From: Streptomyces nitrosporeus
GTDB taxonomy: Bacteria > Actinomycetota > Actinomycetes > Streptomycetales > Streptomycetaceae
Assembly: GCF_008704555.1 (NCBI RefSeq)
Contig: NZ_CP023702.1
Location: forward strand, 1,612,001-1,676,000
Direction of reading: 5' to 3'
Length of the DNA: 64,000 nt
The notes beneath the pieces were generated by a model. It was given only the letters and a program-made list of their open reading frames with translations, did not search any database and had not been told where the DNA came from. A program made the position numbers and the translations under genes. Shown in pieces: positions 16,594-33,200 of this stretch. How positions within the stretch are numbered: position 1 is the stretch's first letter; each line of letters begins with the position of its first letter.

Positions 16594-18165
16594 ATGAACA
16601 CCAGTCACATCGCCCCTCGGCGTACACGGATGAGACTCACCCGTGGCATCGTCACCGTCACCGCGCTGGCGACCGTCGCCGGCACGGTCGGACTGAGCAC
16701 CGCCTCGGCCCAGCCCGCCGGCACGGTGGTCCAGGCGGCCGGCATCGGCACGACCGACCTCCAGAGGGTCGACGCCGCGGCGGTCGTCCGCCTCGACCCG
16801 ACCGCGGACGTACTCCTGCTCAGCGACTACGACTTCATCCACGCGCTGTGGCAGAAGGCCAGGGACGGGGGCGAACTCTTCGACTCGGTGCGCACGGCCG
16901 CCGAGGAGGCGCTGAGCAGCACCGCCGCCGCCGACCACGTGCGGTACATCGTCACCGGCATCCACGAGGCGTACCGGCTCGACCAGCAGCGGGAGCGGGA
17001 CAAGGCCGAGGCCGAACGGGCGGCCAGGCTGGCCAAGTCCCAGGCACTGCTGGCGATCGGCATCCCCAGCACCCCGGAACTGCTGGCGCTCACCGACGAC
17101 AACTTCATCCGCGCGGTCGCCAAGCACTCCGCCTCCGGACCCGAGGTGCGGTCGGCGGCTCTCCAGGCACTGCTCGGCGAGCCCGCCGACTGGCAGGAGT
17201 TCATCATCAACGGCGCGCGCGAGGCCCACAAGCGCGACGTGCTCCGGGAACTGGAGGAACTCGCCGAGCAGGACCGCCTGGAGGCCGAGCGGCGCAGGGA
17301 ACTCGCCGCCCGTACGAACGCCGCCGCGCTGTTCCGTCTCGCCCCGTCCGAGGCCATGCTCGCCCTCGGTGACGACAACTTCATCCGGGAGCTGCTCCGG
17401 CTCGCCCCCGCGGACCTGGCCGGCAGCGAGCTCTACGCCGAGGGGCAGCGCGCGGTCCTCAGCTCCGACCCGGCGGTGTGGAAGGCGTACATCCACACCG
17501 GTGCCGAGGAGGCGTACAAGCGTGACGACGAGGCCCGCCGCCAGAAGATAGCCGAGGCCAACCGCAAGCTGGCCCTCCAGATCCAGGCCGCCGCCGAGAA
17601 CGGCGGGGTGAACCCCAACCTGGTGGCGGCCGCGAGGAAGGCGCTGGCGGGCACCGACGAGGCCGTCGCCGAGTTCCTCAAGGAGGACAACCTGTACCGG
17701 GCGCGGCGCCAGTCCATCCAGATGAACGACGCCGCGCTGTCGGGCTGGTACGCGCGCCAGTCCGGCGTGGACGGCGGCCTGGGCTTCATCGGCCCGGTGA
17801 GCGCCTCCTCCAAGCCGGCCGACCGCGAGGACGCCACCTGGGTCGTCGTTCCCGCGCTCGCCAGCAAGCCCGGCTGCTACTCCTTCGAGTCGGCCCGCAA
17901 GCCGGGTTACTACCTGAAGGGCGACGACCCCGGCCTCCGGGTGCGCATGGCGCCCGACGACCGGAGCGCGGCGTTCAAGCAGAACGCCACCTGGTGCGCC
18001 GTCAAGGGGCAGTCCGGTTCGGGCACGTCCTTCGTCTGGGGCACGGGCACGGTGCAGCGCTCGCTGCGCCACATCGACGGAGACCTCTACGCGGCCCAGA
18101 ACTACGGGACCGCGGAGGGCAACCTGGCCGCCACCTGGAAGATCTCCCCTCCGCTCGCCCCCTGA
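16594..18165 (+). CDS. secreted ALF-repeat protein with C-terminal AbfB domain
   Basis: A 523-residue secreted protein. A twin-Arg-like signal region covers residues 1-40. Three full ALF repeats follow, each with a D-(D/Y)-(N/D)-F-I-(R/H) core and an ending such as FIINGAREAHKRD; one degenerate repeat comes after. The C-terminal part (from about residue 380) is an AbfB arabinose-binding beta-trefoil: SFESARKPGYYLKG, MAPDDRSAAFKQNATWC and SLRHIDGDLYAAQNYG. ALF repeats have unknown function and are typical of Streptomyces exported proteins; AbfB binds arabinofuranose side chains. ATG 16594 follows AGAGGAG. A hairpin terminator separates it from the next ALF gene. Confidence 0.82.
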   Translation: MNTSHIAPRRTRMRLTRGIVTVTALATVAGTVGLSTASAQPAGTVVQAAGIGTTDLQRVDAAAVVRLDPTADVLLLSDYDFIHALWQKARDGGELFDSVRTAAEEALSSTAAADHVRYIVTGIHEAYRLDQQRERDKAEAERAARLAKSQALLAIGIPSTPELLALTDDNFIRAVAKHSASGPEVRSAALQALLGEPADWQEFIINGAREAHKRDVLRELEELAEQDRLEAERRRELAARTNAAALFRLAPSEAMLALGDDNFIRELLRLAPADLAGSELYAEGQRAVLSSDPAVWKAYIHTGAEEAYKRDDEARRQKIAEANRKLALQIQAAAENGGVNPNLVAAARKALAGTDEAVAEFLKEDNLYRARRQSIQMNDAALSGWYARQSGVDGGLGFIGPVSASSKPADREDATWVVVPALASKPGCYSFESARKPGYYLKGDDPGLRVRMAPDDRSAAFKQNATWCAVKGQSGSGTSFVWGTGTVQRSLRHIDGDLYAAQNYGTAEGNLAATWKISPPLAP

Positions 18166-18184
18166 GCGGACCTCGCGGAAACAC

Positions 18185-18211
18185 CGCCCCGCCCCGCACA
18201 GGGGCGGGGCG
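18185..18211 (+). terminator. hairpin terminator
   Basis: A perfect 11-bp G/C stem (18185-18195 with 18201-18211) around a GCACA loop, placed 19 bp after the AbfB-protein stop. Confidence 0.8.
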
Positions 18212-18330
18212 CGTGGCATCCGGCGCCAGGGGCCGCGCGGGCGGCACAGCCGGGTGCGCCCACCGTCCGACCGCCCCTGTCCCCGGCCGGAGGCAGGGGC
18301 GTCACTCTTCCACGAACGAGAGGATTCCCC

Positions 18331-21300
18331 ATGCTGGGCCGAACAGGGCGAGCGGACACGGCGAGAGGCAGACCCGGAGCCCTGCCGGGCAGAGCCCGGC
18401 GGATGGTGTCCGTGGCGATGGCCGTGGTGCTGCTGGGGGGTATGGCCGGGCAGGCCGCGGCGGAGCCGCCGTCGCCGCGGGCCGCCACCGTGGCCGATGT
18501 GCTGTCCGCACTGCGTTCCTCCTCCCCCGCGGCCCCGCCGCCTCCCGGGACCGAACTGTCCGTGCTCAGCTCGGACATGGACCGGCGGCTGGTGGAGGAC
18601 TTCGCGGAGTTCGACGAGGAGGAAGAGGTCCGCGAGGCGGCCAGAGCGGCGCTGGAGAGCACGGACCCGAACGCGATCCGGGACTTCCTGGAACACGGCG
18701 AGGCCGAGGCCCGGCAGCGCGCGCAGGACAAGCGGGACGCCGCGGACGCCGCCAACCGCCAGGAGATCGAGGCGTTGCGGGGCACGGGAGGCCCGTACTT
18801 CAACGCCGAGGTCGAGCGGGTCCTCCAGGGCACGGCCCGGGACCGGGCCGACTTCCTGGCGTTCGGCGCCGACCTCGCCCGCCAGCGGGACGAGGCGGCC
18901 GAGCAGAACGAGCGTGAGCGGGCGGCGGAGAACCGCCGGCGGGTCGAGATGCTCGTCACGGTGGGCGGGCCCGAGGTGCGCAGAGCCGCGCAGGCGGCGC
19001 TGGACACGGACGACGACAAGGTGATCGCCGAGTTCCTGAACAAGGGCTACCTGATCGCCGCCCAGAAGGACGCCGAGGACCAGGCCGCGCACGAGGCGGC
19101 CCAGCAGGAAGCGCTGGAGGCGGCGGAGCGGCTGCGGGAACTGGCCGGGAAGACGGCTCGCGCCGCCGAGGCGCGTACCAAGCTGATCGCCGCGCACGGG
19201 GACGCCGCGAAGGCGCTGAAGAACGCCTCCAACGCGATGAACGCCGCGGCGGCGGCGGCGCGTGAGGCCGACCGGATGCTCGCCGCGGACCGGGCCGGGA
19301 AGCGGGCCTCCGACTACACCGCCGTCAAGGCCGAGGTCGCGCGGCAGGTCGCGAACGCGCGGTCGGCCGCCGACCAGGCCGATGTGGCCGCGAGGCAGGC
19401 GAAGGCCCAGGCCGACGTGCTGGTGGAGACCGGGCTCCTCCACGGCGTCCAGTGGGCGCAGGTCGCGGCGGGTGGCGCGGCGGCCGTGGAGGCCGCGGCC
19501 GGGGCCGCGCGGACGGCGCAGCACGCGGTGGACGCGAGCGCCGCCGCAGCCGCCGGCCTCGATGCCCAGAACCAGGCCGAGCTGCACGAACAGCAGGCGG
19601 TCGCGTGGAGGGCGAACGCGGAGGCGCACGCCGAAGCGGCCGCACTGCTCGCCGGTGCCGCCGCGAAGCAGGCCGCGGTGGCCGCGGACGCCGCCTCGAA
19701 GGGCCGGCAGGCGCGGATCGAGACGGAGCAGGCCGAGAAGGAGGCCTGGGAGCACGCGCTGAAGACCAGGAACGCCCGGCTGGAGGCCCAGCACCAGGCG
19801 AAGGTCGCCGCGGAGCAGCGGGTGGTCGCCGAACAGGAACGCGATCTGGCCGAGGCCGCGAGCCTGCGTGCCGAGCAGGAACGGGACGTGGCGACGCAGG
19901 CCCGTGCGCGTGCGGACGCCGAAGCGCTCGTGGCCGCGCAGAAGCGTGCCGAGGCCGACGCGGCGGCGGCCGTCACGGCCGAGCTGCGCGGTGTGGCCGC
20001 GACCCAGGAGGGGCTCGCCGCCGCGGCGGACGACCGGGCGCGGGGTGAGGAGAGGACGGCCTCCGAGGCGCGGAGGAAGGCGGAGGAGGCGGAACGCCTG
20101 CACCAGTCGGAGGAGGCCCGGGCCCAGGCGACGGCAGCGCTGGCCGCCTCGGTCCGGGGCACCACGGAAGCGGCTGCCGCGCAGGCCGCCGCGGACGAGG
20201 CGCGCGCGGCGGCCGACGCGGCCGGGAGGGCCGCCGCCACGGCCCGCGCCGCCGCCGACGCGGCCGGTGAGGCGGCCACCCGTTCGCGGGCCGCGGCCAT
20301 CGAGGCGGCCGGGGCCGCCGCCCGGGCCCGTGCGGCCGCGGCCGAGGCAACGGCGCACGCCTTGCAGGCCGACGCCGCCGCGTCCAAGGCCGAAGCCGCC
20401 GCGTTCGCCGCGGACGCCGCCGCGGGCAGGGCCGAGGCCGAGGCGGCCGCCACCCGTGCCGCCGCCCAGCGGGCGAACGCCAAGGCGCAGGAGGCCACCG
20501 CGCAGGAGGCCCGGGCCGGTATCGCCGCCCACGAGGCGGCCCGGCTGGCGGGGCTCGCGGCGCTGCACGCCAACCAGTCGCTGCAGGCCGCCCACCGCAC
20601 CCGGTCGGAGGCCGACGGCGCCGTCAGTGAGGCCGCGACGGCCCGGGTCCAGTCCGCCATCGCGTTGCGGGCCGCCGCGTCCGCGCGTACGGCGGCGGCG
20701 GGGATCGCCGCTCCGGCCGACACCGCGATCGTGCTCACCGCTCCCTTCACCGGGGAGGACGTGACCGCCGACTTCGCCGCGGCGGTGGCTCGGGCCGCCC
20801 TGGAGACGGGCGCGGAGCAGGTGGCCTCCGCGGAGGCCAAGGCGGCCGAGGCGGTGGCGGCGGCCGAGGCCGCCGAGGCCGCGGCCGAGCGGGCGAACGC
20901 CCAGGTCGCTCCCGCGTACCGGGCCGCCGCAGCCGCCGCCCGCTCCTCGGCGGACGCGGCGCGTTCGACGGCGGAGGCCATGAAGTCGGCGGCGCAGGCC
21001 GCGGAGGACGGCGCGCTGGCGCGGGCCTCCGCCGCCCGGGCCGACGAGGCCGACGCGCAGGCGCAGGCCGACGCGAAGCTGGCCCGCGAGGCCGCGACGG
21101 CCGCGGCCGCCGACGCGGTGGCCGCGCGTACGGCGGCCACGGAGGCCGAGGCCGCGGCGGAACGCGCCCGGGGCGCGGCCACCGAGGCGGACAACCAGGC
21201 GGCGGCGGCAGGCAGCGCCGCCACCTGGGCGGAGAACGAGGCCGCGGCGGCCAGTGGCGCGGCGACGCGGGCGGAGAAGGACGCGGCCGGAGCCGCCGAA

Positions 21301-22332
21301 CTCGCCGCTTCGGCCGAGGCACACGCCAAGTCCGCGGAGACCGCGGCCGCGAACGCGGCGGAACACGCCCGTGCGGCCGACGAGGCGGCGAAGAGGGCCG
21401 AGGAGTACCAGCGGCAGTTCGAGCGTGAGGCCCGTGAGGAGGCCGCCAGGGAGAAGACCGACAGCCCGTCGCCCCCCACCCTGGAGGACGCTCAGCGGGA
21501 GGCCCTCGAAGCGGCCGGCATCACACCCGAGGAGTACGAGGCGGCCCGTGCGCTCATGGCGAAGGACCTCCTCGACTACCTGATGGAGAACGGCGCCGAG
21601 ATCCTCGTCGAGATCCTGGCCGAGGACATCATGGCCTGCATCGACGATCCGGACATCGCGACCTGTCTGTGGGCCCTCATCCAGAACCTCGGCCCGGTCA
21701 AGGCGCTCAAGATCGCCAGCAAGCTGCCGAGGATCGCGAAGGCCATCGCCGGCATCAACAGCTTCCTCGACAAGTCGGCCGCCGCGAAGAATCTGGTCAA
21801 GAAGGCCGAGAAGATCATCGACCGGGTGCAGGCCGTCTTCTGTGACGCCCCGGCCGGGAAGACGTCCGCTCCGCGGGCACTGTTCTCGTCCGCGTCCGTG
21901 TCCTCGTCGGGAGGCGGCTTCGACGGATGGAGCGGATGGGACGGATGGGACGACTGCGAGTTCATCCCCACCGGCCAGAACCTCCCCGAGCACGGCATCG
22001 ACGTCGCCCTGGACACGCTGGCGCTGAGGAACCTGCGGGATCACCACTTCGAGGGCGGCGCGTTCTTCGGCGACAGCAAGGGGATGTTCAACTCGGACCT
22101 CACCCTGGCGGACATGAAGGACATCTTCTACCGGGCGATGGTGGACCAGGGGGGCTGGAAGCAGGCGAACGGCGGTGCCTCCTACCGTGAGAAGGACGTC
22201 TGCCTGGATCCCAAGAAGAAGTTCGGCACGTCTTCCCGGAACTCCGGGGAGAGGGAGACCCACTGCCTCACCATCGTGGTGAGCGTGCACGGGGACCTGG
22301 TGACGATGTTCCCGATCGTTCCGGTCGTCTGA
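18331..22332 (+). CDS. large secreted ALF/coiled-coil protein with toxin-like C-terminus
   Basis: A 1333-residue exported protein. Residues 1-47 are a signal peptide (GGMAGQAAAEPP). Residues about 70-250 hold three ALF-type repeats. Residues about 250-1050 are one extremely Ala/Glu-rich helical coiled-coil with very few aromatic residues, probably a rod. About 1075-1180 is a pretoxin-like segment (LGPVKALKIASKLPRIAKAIAGI). The last 125 residues form a distinct globular domain with His-rich LRDHHFEGGAFFGDSKG and a final beta-strand pair ending HCLTIVVSVHGDLVTMFPIV. This layout (leader, long stalk, pretoxin, small variable tip) is that of polymorphic toxins, and the tip resembles BECR-type RNase domains. 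A small gene follows by 39 bp. Toxin activity is inferred. Confidence 0.7.
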   Translation: MLGRTGRADTARGRPGALPGRARRMVSVAMAVVLLGGMAGQAAAEPPSPRAATVADVLSALRSSSPAAPPPPGTELSVLSSDMDRRLVEDFAEFDEEEEVREAARAALESTDPNAIRDFLEHGEAEARQRAQDKRDAADAANRQEIEALRGTGGPYFNAEVERVLQGTARDRADFLAFGADLARQRDEAAEQNERERAAENRRRVEMLVTVGGPEVRRAAQAALDTDDDKVIAEFLNKGYLIAAQKDAEDQAAHEAAQQEALEAAERLRELAGKTARAAEARTKLIAAHGDAAKALKNASNAMNAAAAAAREADRMLAADRAGKRASDYTAVKAEVARQVANARSAADQADVAARQAKAQADVLVETGLLHGVQWAQVAAGGAAAVEAAAGAARTAQHAVDASAAAAAGLDAQNQAELHEQQAVAWRANAEAHAEAAALLAGAAAKQAAVAADAASKGRQARIETEQAEKEAWEHALKTRNARLEAQHQAKVAAEQRVVAEQERDLAEAASLRAEQERDVATQARARADAEALVAAQKRAEADAAAAVTAELRGVAATQEGLAAAADDRARGEERTASEARRKAEEAERLHQSEEARAQATAALAASVRGTTEAAAAQAAADEARAAADAAGRAAATARAAADAAGEAATRSRAAAIEAAGAAARARAAAAEATAHALQADAAASKAEAAAFAADAAAGRAEAEAAATRAAAQRANAKAQEATAQEARAGIAAHEAARLAGLAALHANQSLQAAHRTRSEADGAVSEAATARVQSAIALRAAASARTAAAGIAAPADTAIVLTAPFTGEDVTADFAAAVARAALETGAEQVASAEAKAAEAVAAAEAAEAAAERANAQVAPAYRAAAAAARSSADAARSTAEAMKSAAQAAEDGALARASAARADEADAQAQADAKLAREAATAAAADAVAARTAATEAEAAAERARGAATEADNQAAAAGSAATWAENEAAAASGAATRAEKDAAGAAELAASAEAHAKSAETAAANAAEHARAADEAAKRAEEYQRQFEREAREEAAREKTDSPSPPTLEDAQREALEAAGITPEEYEAARALMAKDLLDYLMENGAEILVEILAEDIMACIDDPDIATCLWALIQNLGPVKALKIASKLPRIAKAIAGINSFLDKSAAAKNLVKKAEKIIDRVQAVFCDAPAGKTSAPRALFSSASVSSSGGGFDGWSGWDGWDDCEFIPTGQNLPEHGIDVALDTLALRNLRDHHFEGGAFFGDSKGMFNSDLTLADMKDIFYRAMVDQGGWKQANGGASYREKDVCLDPKKKFGTSSRNSGERETHCLTIVVSVHGDLVTMFPIVPVV

Positions 22333-22371
22333 CGTGGGCGACATGGGATCCGACAGGAGAGGAGAGCCCGG

Positions 22372-22662
22372 ATGGGGCTGGGAATCCGCAGGCTGAACCG
22401 TGGCCGGGACGTCGTGGAGCAGTTCGACGACGACGCGGACGACTGGTTCCGCGGGCTGTGCGCGCGGGCGCCGGAGGACAGTCTCCGGCGCGGCGTCTCG
22501 CCGTACGACCTGACGATGTTCAACACCCCCCAGCTGGAACGGTTCGTCGCCGAACTCGAAGCGCTGCCGGAGGAGGAGCGAAGGCCCGTGGTGCGGCGCG
22601 TCATCGAGGAGGCGCACCACGCGATCCGCCGGTCGGGCTACCTGCTCTTCATCGGGGACTGA
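22372..22662 (+). CDS. candidate immunity protein for the upstream toxin-like protein
   Basis: A 96-residue acidic, helical protein without signal peptide: RRLNRGRDVVEQFDDDADDWFRGL, then FNTPQLERFVAELEALPEEERRPVVRRVIEEAHHAIRRSG. I do not recognise a family. It lies 39 bp downstream of the toxin-like gene with GAGAGGAG before ATG 22372, and a terminator directly after its stop closes the pair as one operon. Small size, acidity, cytoplasmic location and position fit an immunity protein; that role is inferred. Confidence 0.55.
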   Translation: MGLGIRRLNRGRDVVEQFDDDADDWFRGLCARAPEDSLRRGVSPYDLTMFNTPQLERFVAELEALPEEERRPVVRRVIEEAHHAIRRSGYLLFIGD

Positions 22663-22663
22663 A

Positions 22664-22691
22664 GGGGTCCCGGCGCGGTGGCCGGGACCCC
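22664..22691. terminator. bidirectional hairpin terminator
   Basis: A perfect 11-bp stem (22664-22674 with 22681-22691) around a six-base loop. It closes both the toxin/immunity operon on the plus strand and the NRPS operon on the minus strand. Confidence 0.85.
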
Positions 22692-22706
22692 TCCCGAGGG
22701 GCCCGG

Positions 22707-30289
<7,583 letters not shown>

Positions 30290-30293
<4 letters not shown>

Positions 30294-33200
30294 TTGCGTC
30301 CACCCCACTTGTTCTGCAGTCGGTCGATCTGGTTCTGGCTGAGCGAGACCAGAGGGAGGTCGGACGGCGTCCAGCCGCCCGCGTCGGGCTGTCCGGCGAG
30401 TTCCGCGACGGTCCGCAGGGCCCGGGTGAAGGTGTCGGCCAGGGCCCGCACGTCCGCCTCCTCCAGGAGGTCCCCGGGCCAGGTCCAGCGGGCCACCAGG
30501 CACGGACCGTCCGGGAGGTCCTCGGTGTGCGCGTTGATGTCGACGACGTGGTGGACGGGCATGTCCGGGTCCTGGGCGCGCGGGCCGCCGCCGTCGAGCA
30601 GCACCTCCCAGTCGGCGCCGCCGGCCTCCCCGGCCCCGGGCGAGGAGGCGTACCTGCCCAGGTAGTTGAAGCCGATCTGGGGCCGGCGGGCGAAGGCCGG
30701 CGAGGAGCGGGCCGCGGGGTTGAGGTGGCACAGCATTCCGTAGCCGACGCCGTGGTCGGGGACGGCCCGCAGGTCCTCCTTGACGCGTTTGAGGGCGCGT
30801 CCGGCCTGTGCGGCGTCCAGGCGTGACGGGTCGCGGGGGTCGGCGGGGCCGGGATCGAGGCGCACCGGGTAGAGGCTGGTGAACCAGCCGACGGTACGGG
30901 AGAGGTCGAGGTGGCCGGCGATCTGCTCGCGGCCGTGGCCCTCCAGGTCGATGAGGACCCCGCTGCCGGCGGGCCCGGCGGCGGCACCGGCGCGTTCCTC
31001 GCGCCAGGTGCGGACGGCGAGGGCGAGGGCGGTGAGCAGGACGTCGTCCACCCCTGCGTGGAAGGCGGCGGGGACGGTGGTGAGCAGGTCCTTCGTCCAG
31101 GCGGCAGGCAGCCGGGTGACCAGGTTGCGGGTGCGGCCGGCGGTGTCCTGTCCGGGGTCGAGCGGCCGGTGGCCCAGCCGCGGGTCGGGGGTGCTCAGGA
31201 TGCTCTCCCAGAGCGGGAGTTCAGCCTCCCGGGCGGCCTCGCGCGCCTGGGAGGCGAGGAGGCGGGCCCACTGCCGGTAGGAGGTGGTGGCCGGGGGCAG
31301 CGTGTCCGCCGGGCCGTCACCGGTGACGGCCCGCCAGGCGGTCGCCAGGTCCTCGGCGAGGATGCGCCAGGAGACCGCGTCGACGGCCAGGTGGTGCACG
31401 ACGAGCAGCAGGCGCCCCCGGGTGTGCGGTCCCGCGTCGCCCCAGACGGCTTCGACGACGTGCCCCCGGCCGGGCCGCAGCCGCCCGCGGGCCGCCTCGC
31501 CCGCCTCGGTGAGGGCGGCCCGGAGGGCTTCGGGGCCGAGTCCCGCCACATCGAGGCGGGTGAAGCGGGTACGGGCCGGCACGCTGCCGGGGGGCAGCAC
31601 TTCGAGGACGGCGTCGCCCCCGGCCGGCCGGGTGGCGCGCAGCCGGAGGGTGTCGTGGTGGTCGAGGAGGAGCTGGAGGGCGGCGACGAGGGTCTCCTCC
31701 CCGGCGCCCGCGGGGGTGCGCAGCACCCCGGACTGGTTGTAGCCGTCGACGGGGCCGGGCCCGCCCAGCAGCCAGGCGGCGATGGGGGTCGCCGGCATCT
31801 CGCCGGTCCCTTCCCCGGTGCGCGGGGCCGTGTCCCGGCCGGGCGCGGTGGCGACGGCCGCGATGGCCTCGGGGGTGCGGTGGACGAAGACGTCGCGCGG
31901 GGTGACGGTGAGACCGGCCTTGCGGACGCGGCTGACGAGCTGGATGGAGAGGATGCTGTCCCCGCCGAGGGCGAAGAAGTCGTCGTCGGTACGGACCCCG
32001 GGGGTGCCGAGGACGGCGGCGAACACCTCGCACAGGACGCGTTCACGCGCGGTGCGCGGCTCGCCGCCCGGCCGGTCGGCGTCGGGGCGGGCCGGGGCGG
32101 GCAGGGCCCGCCGGTCGGTCTTGCCGTTGGGCAGCAGGGGCAGCGCGTCCAGGGTGACGAAGTCGGCCGGCACCATGTACGGCGGCAGCGCCGAGGCCAG
32201 CCGGGAGCGCAGTTCGGCGTCGGACGGCGCGGTGGCGGGCGGTCCGGCGGGGACGGTGTAGGCGACCAGGCGCCGCTCGCCCGGCCGGTCCTCGCGGACG
32301 AGGGCGCAGGCGGCGGCGACGGTGTCGAGCGCGGTGAGGGCGGCCTCGATCTCGCCGGGTTCGATGCGGAAGCCGTGCAGCTTGACCTGGTCGTCGGCGC
32401 GGGAGACGTAGGTGAGCAGCCCCTTGGCGTCCCGCCGGACGAGGTCGCCGGTGCGGTACATGCGGCTTCCCGCGGGCCCGTACGGGTCGGCGACGAACCG
32501 CGCGGCGGTCAGACCGGGGCGTCCCAGGTAGCCGCGGGCCAGGCCGTCGCCCGCGAGGTACAGCTCGCCGGTGACGCCCGGGGGCACCGGCCTCAGGGCC
32601 GTGTCCAGGACGAGGGCGCGGGTGTTGTCGACGGGCCGGCCGAGCGGCACCCCGCCCTCCGGTGCGTCCGTCCCCCCGGGCAGGTGGAGGTGGGCGGTGG
32701 CGTCGATGGCCGTCTCGGTGGGCCCGTACAGGTTGTGCACCCGGACCCGCCAGTCCCGGCCGGTCCGCTCGGCCAGGGACCGGGGCAGGGGTTCGCCGCC
32801 GCACAGGACGGCCCGCAGCGTGGCGGGCGCGTCGCCGGGGGAGGTCTCGGCGAGGACGGCCGTCAGGTGCGAGGGCACGAACTGGGCGATGGTCACGCCC
32901 GCCTCGCGCATCAGGGCCAGCAGTCCGGCGGGGTCGTGGTTGGCGGCGGACGGCACGGGGCAGGTGGCCCCGCCGTGCAGCAGCGGCAGCCAGGTCTCCC
33001 AGACCGAGGCGTCGAAGCTGGGCGAGGTGCGCGCGAGGACCCGGTCGTCGTCGGTGAGGCCGAGGTGGCCGGCCATCCACGCCATGTGGTTGGTCAGGGA
33101 GGCGTGGGTGACGACGACCCCCTTGGGGCGGCCGGTGGAGCCCGAGGTGTAGATCACGTACGCCGCGTCGCGCGGGTCCACCGCGGGGGGCGGGGCCGTA

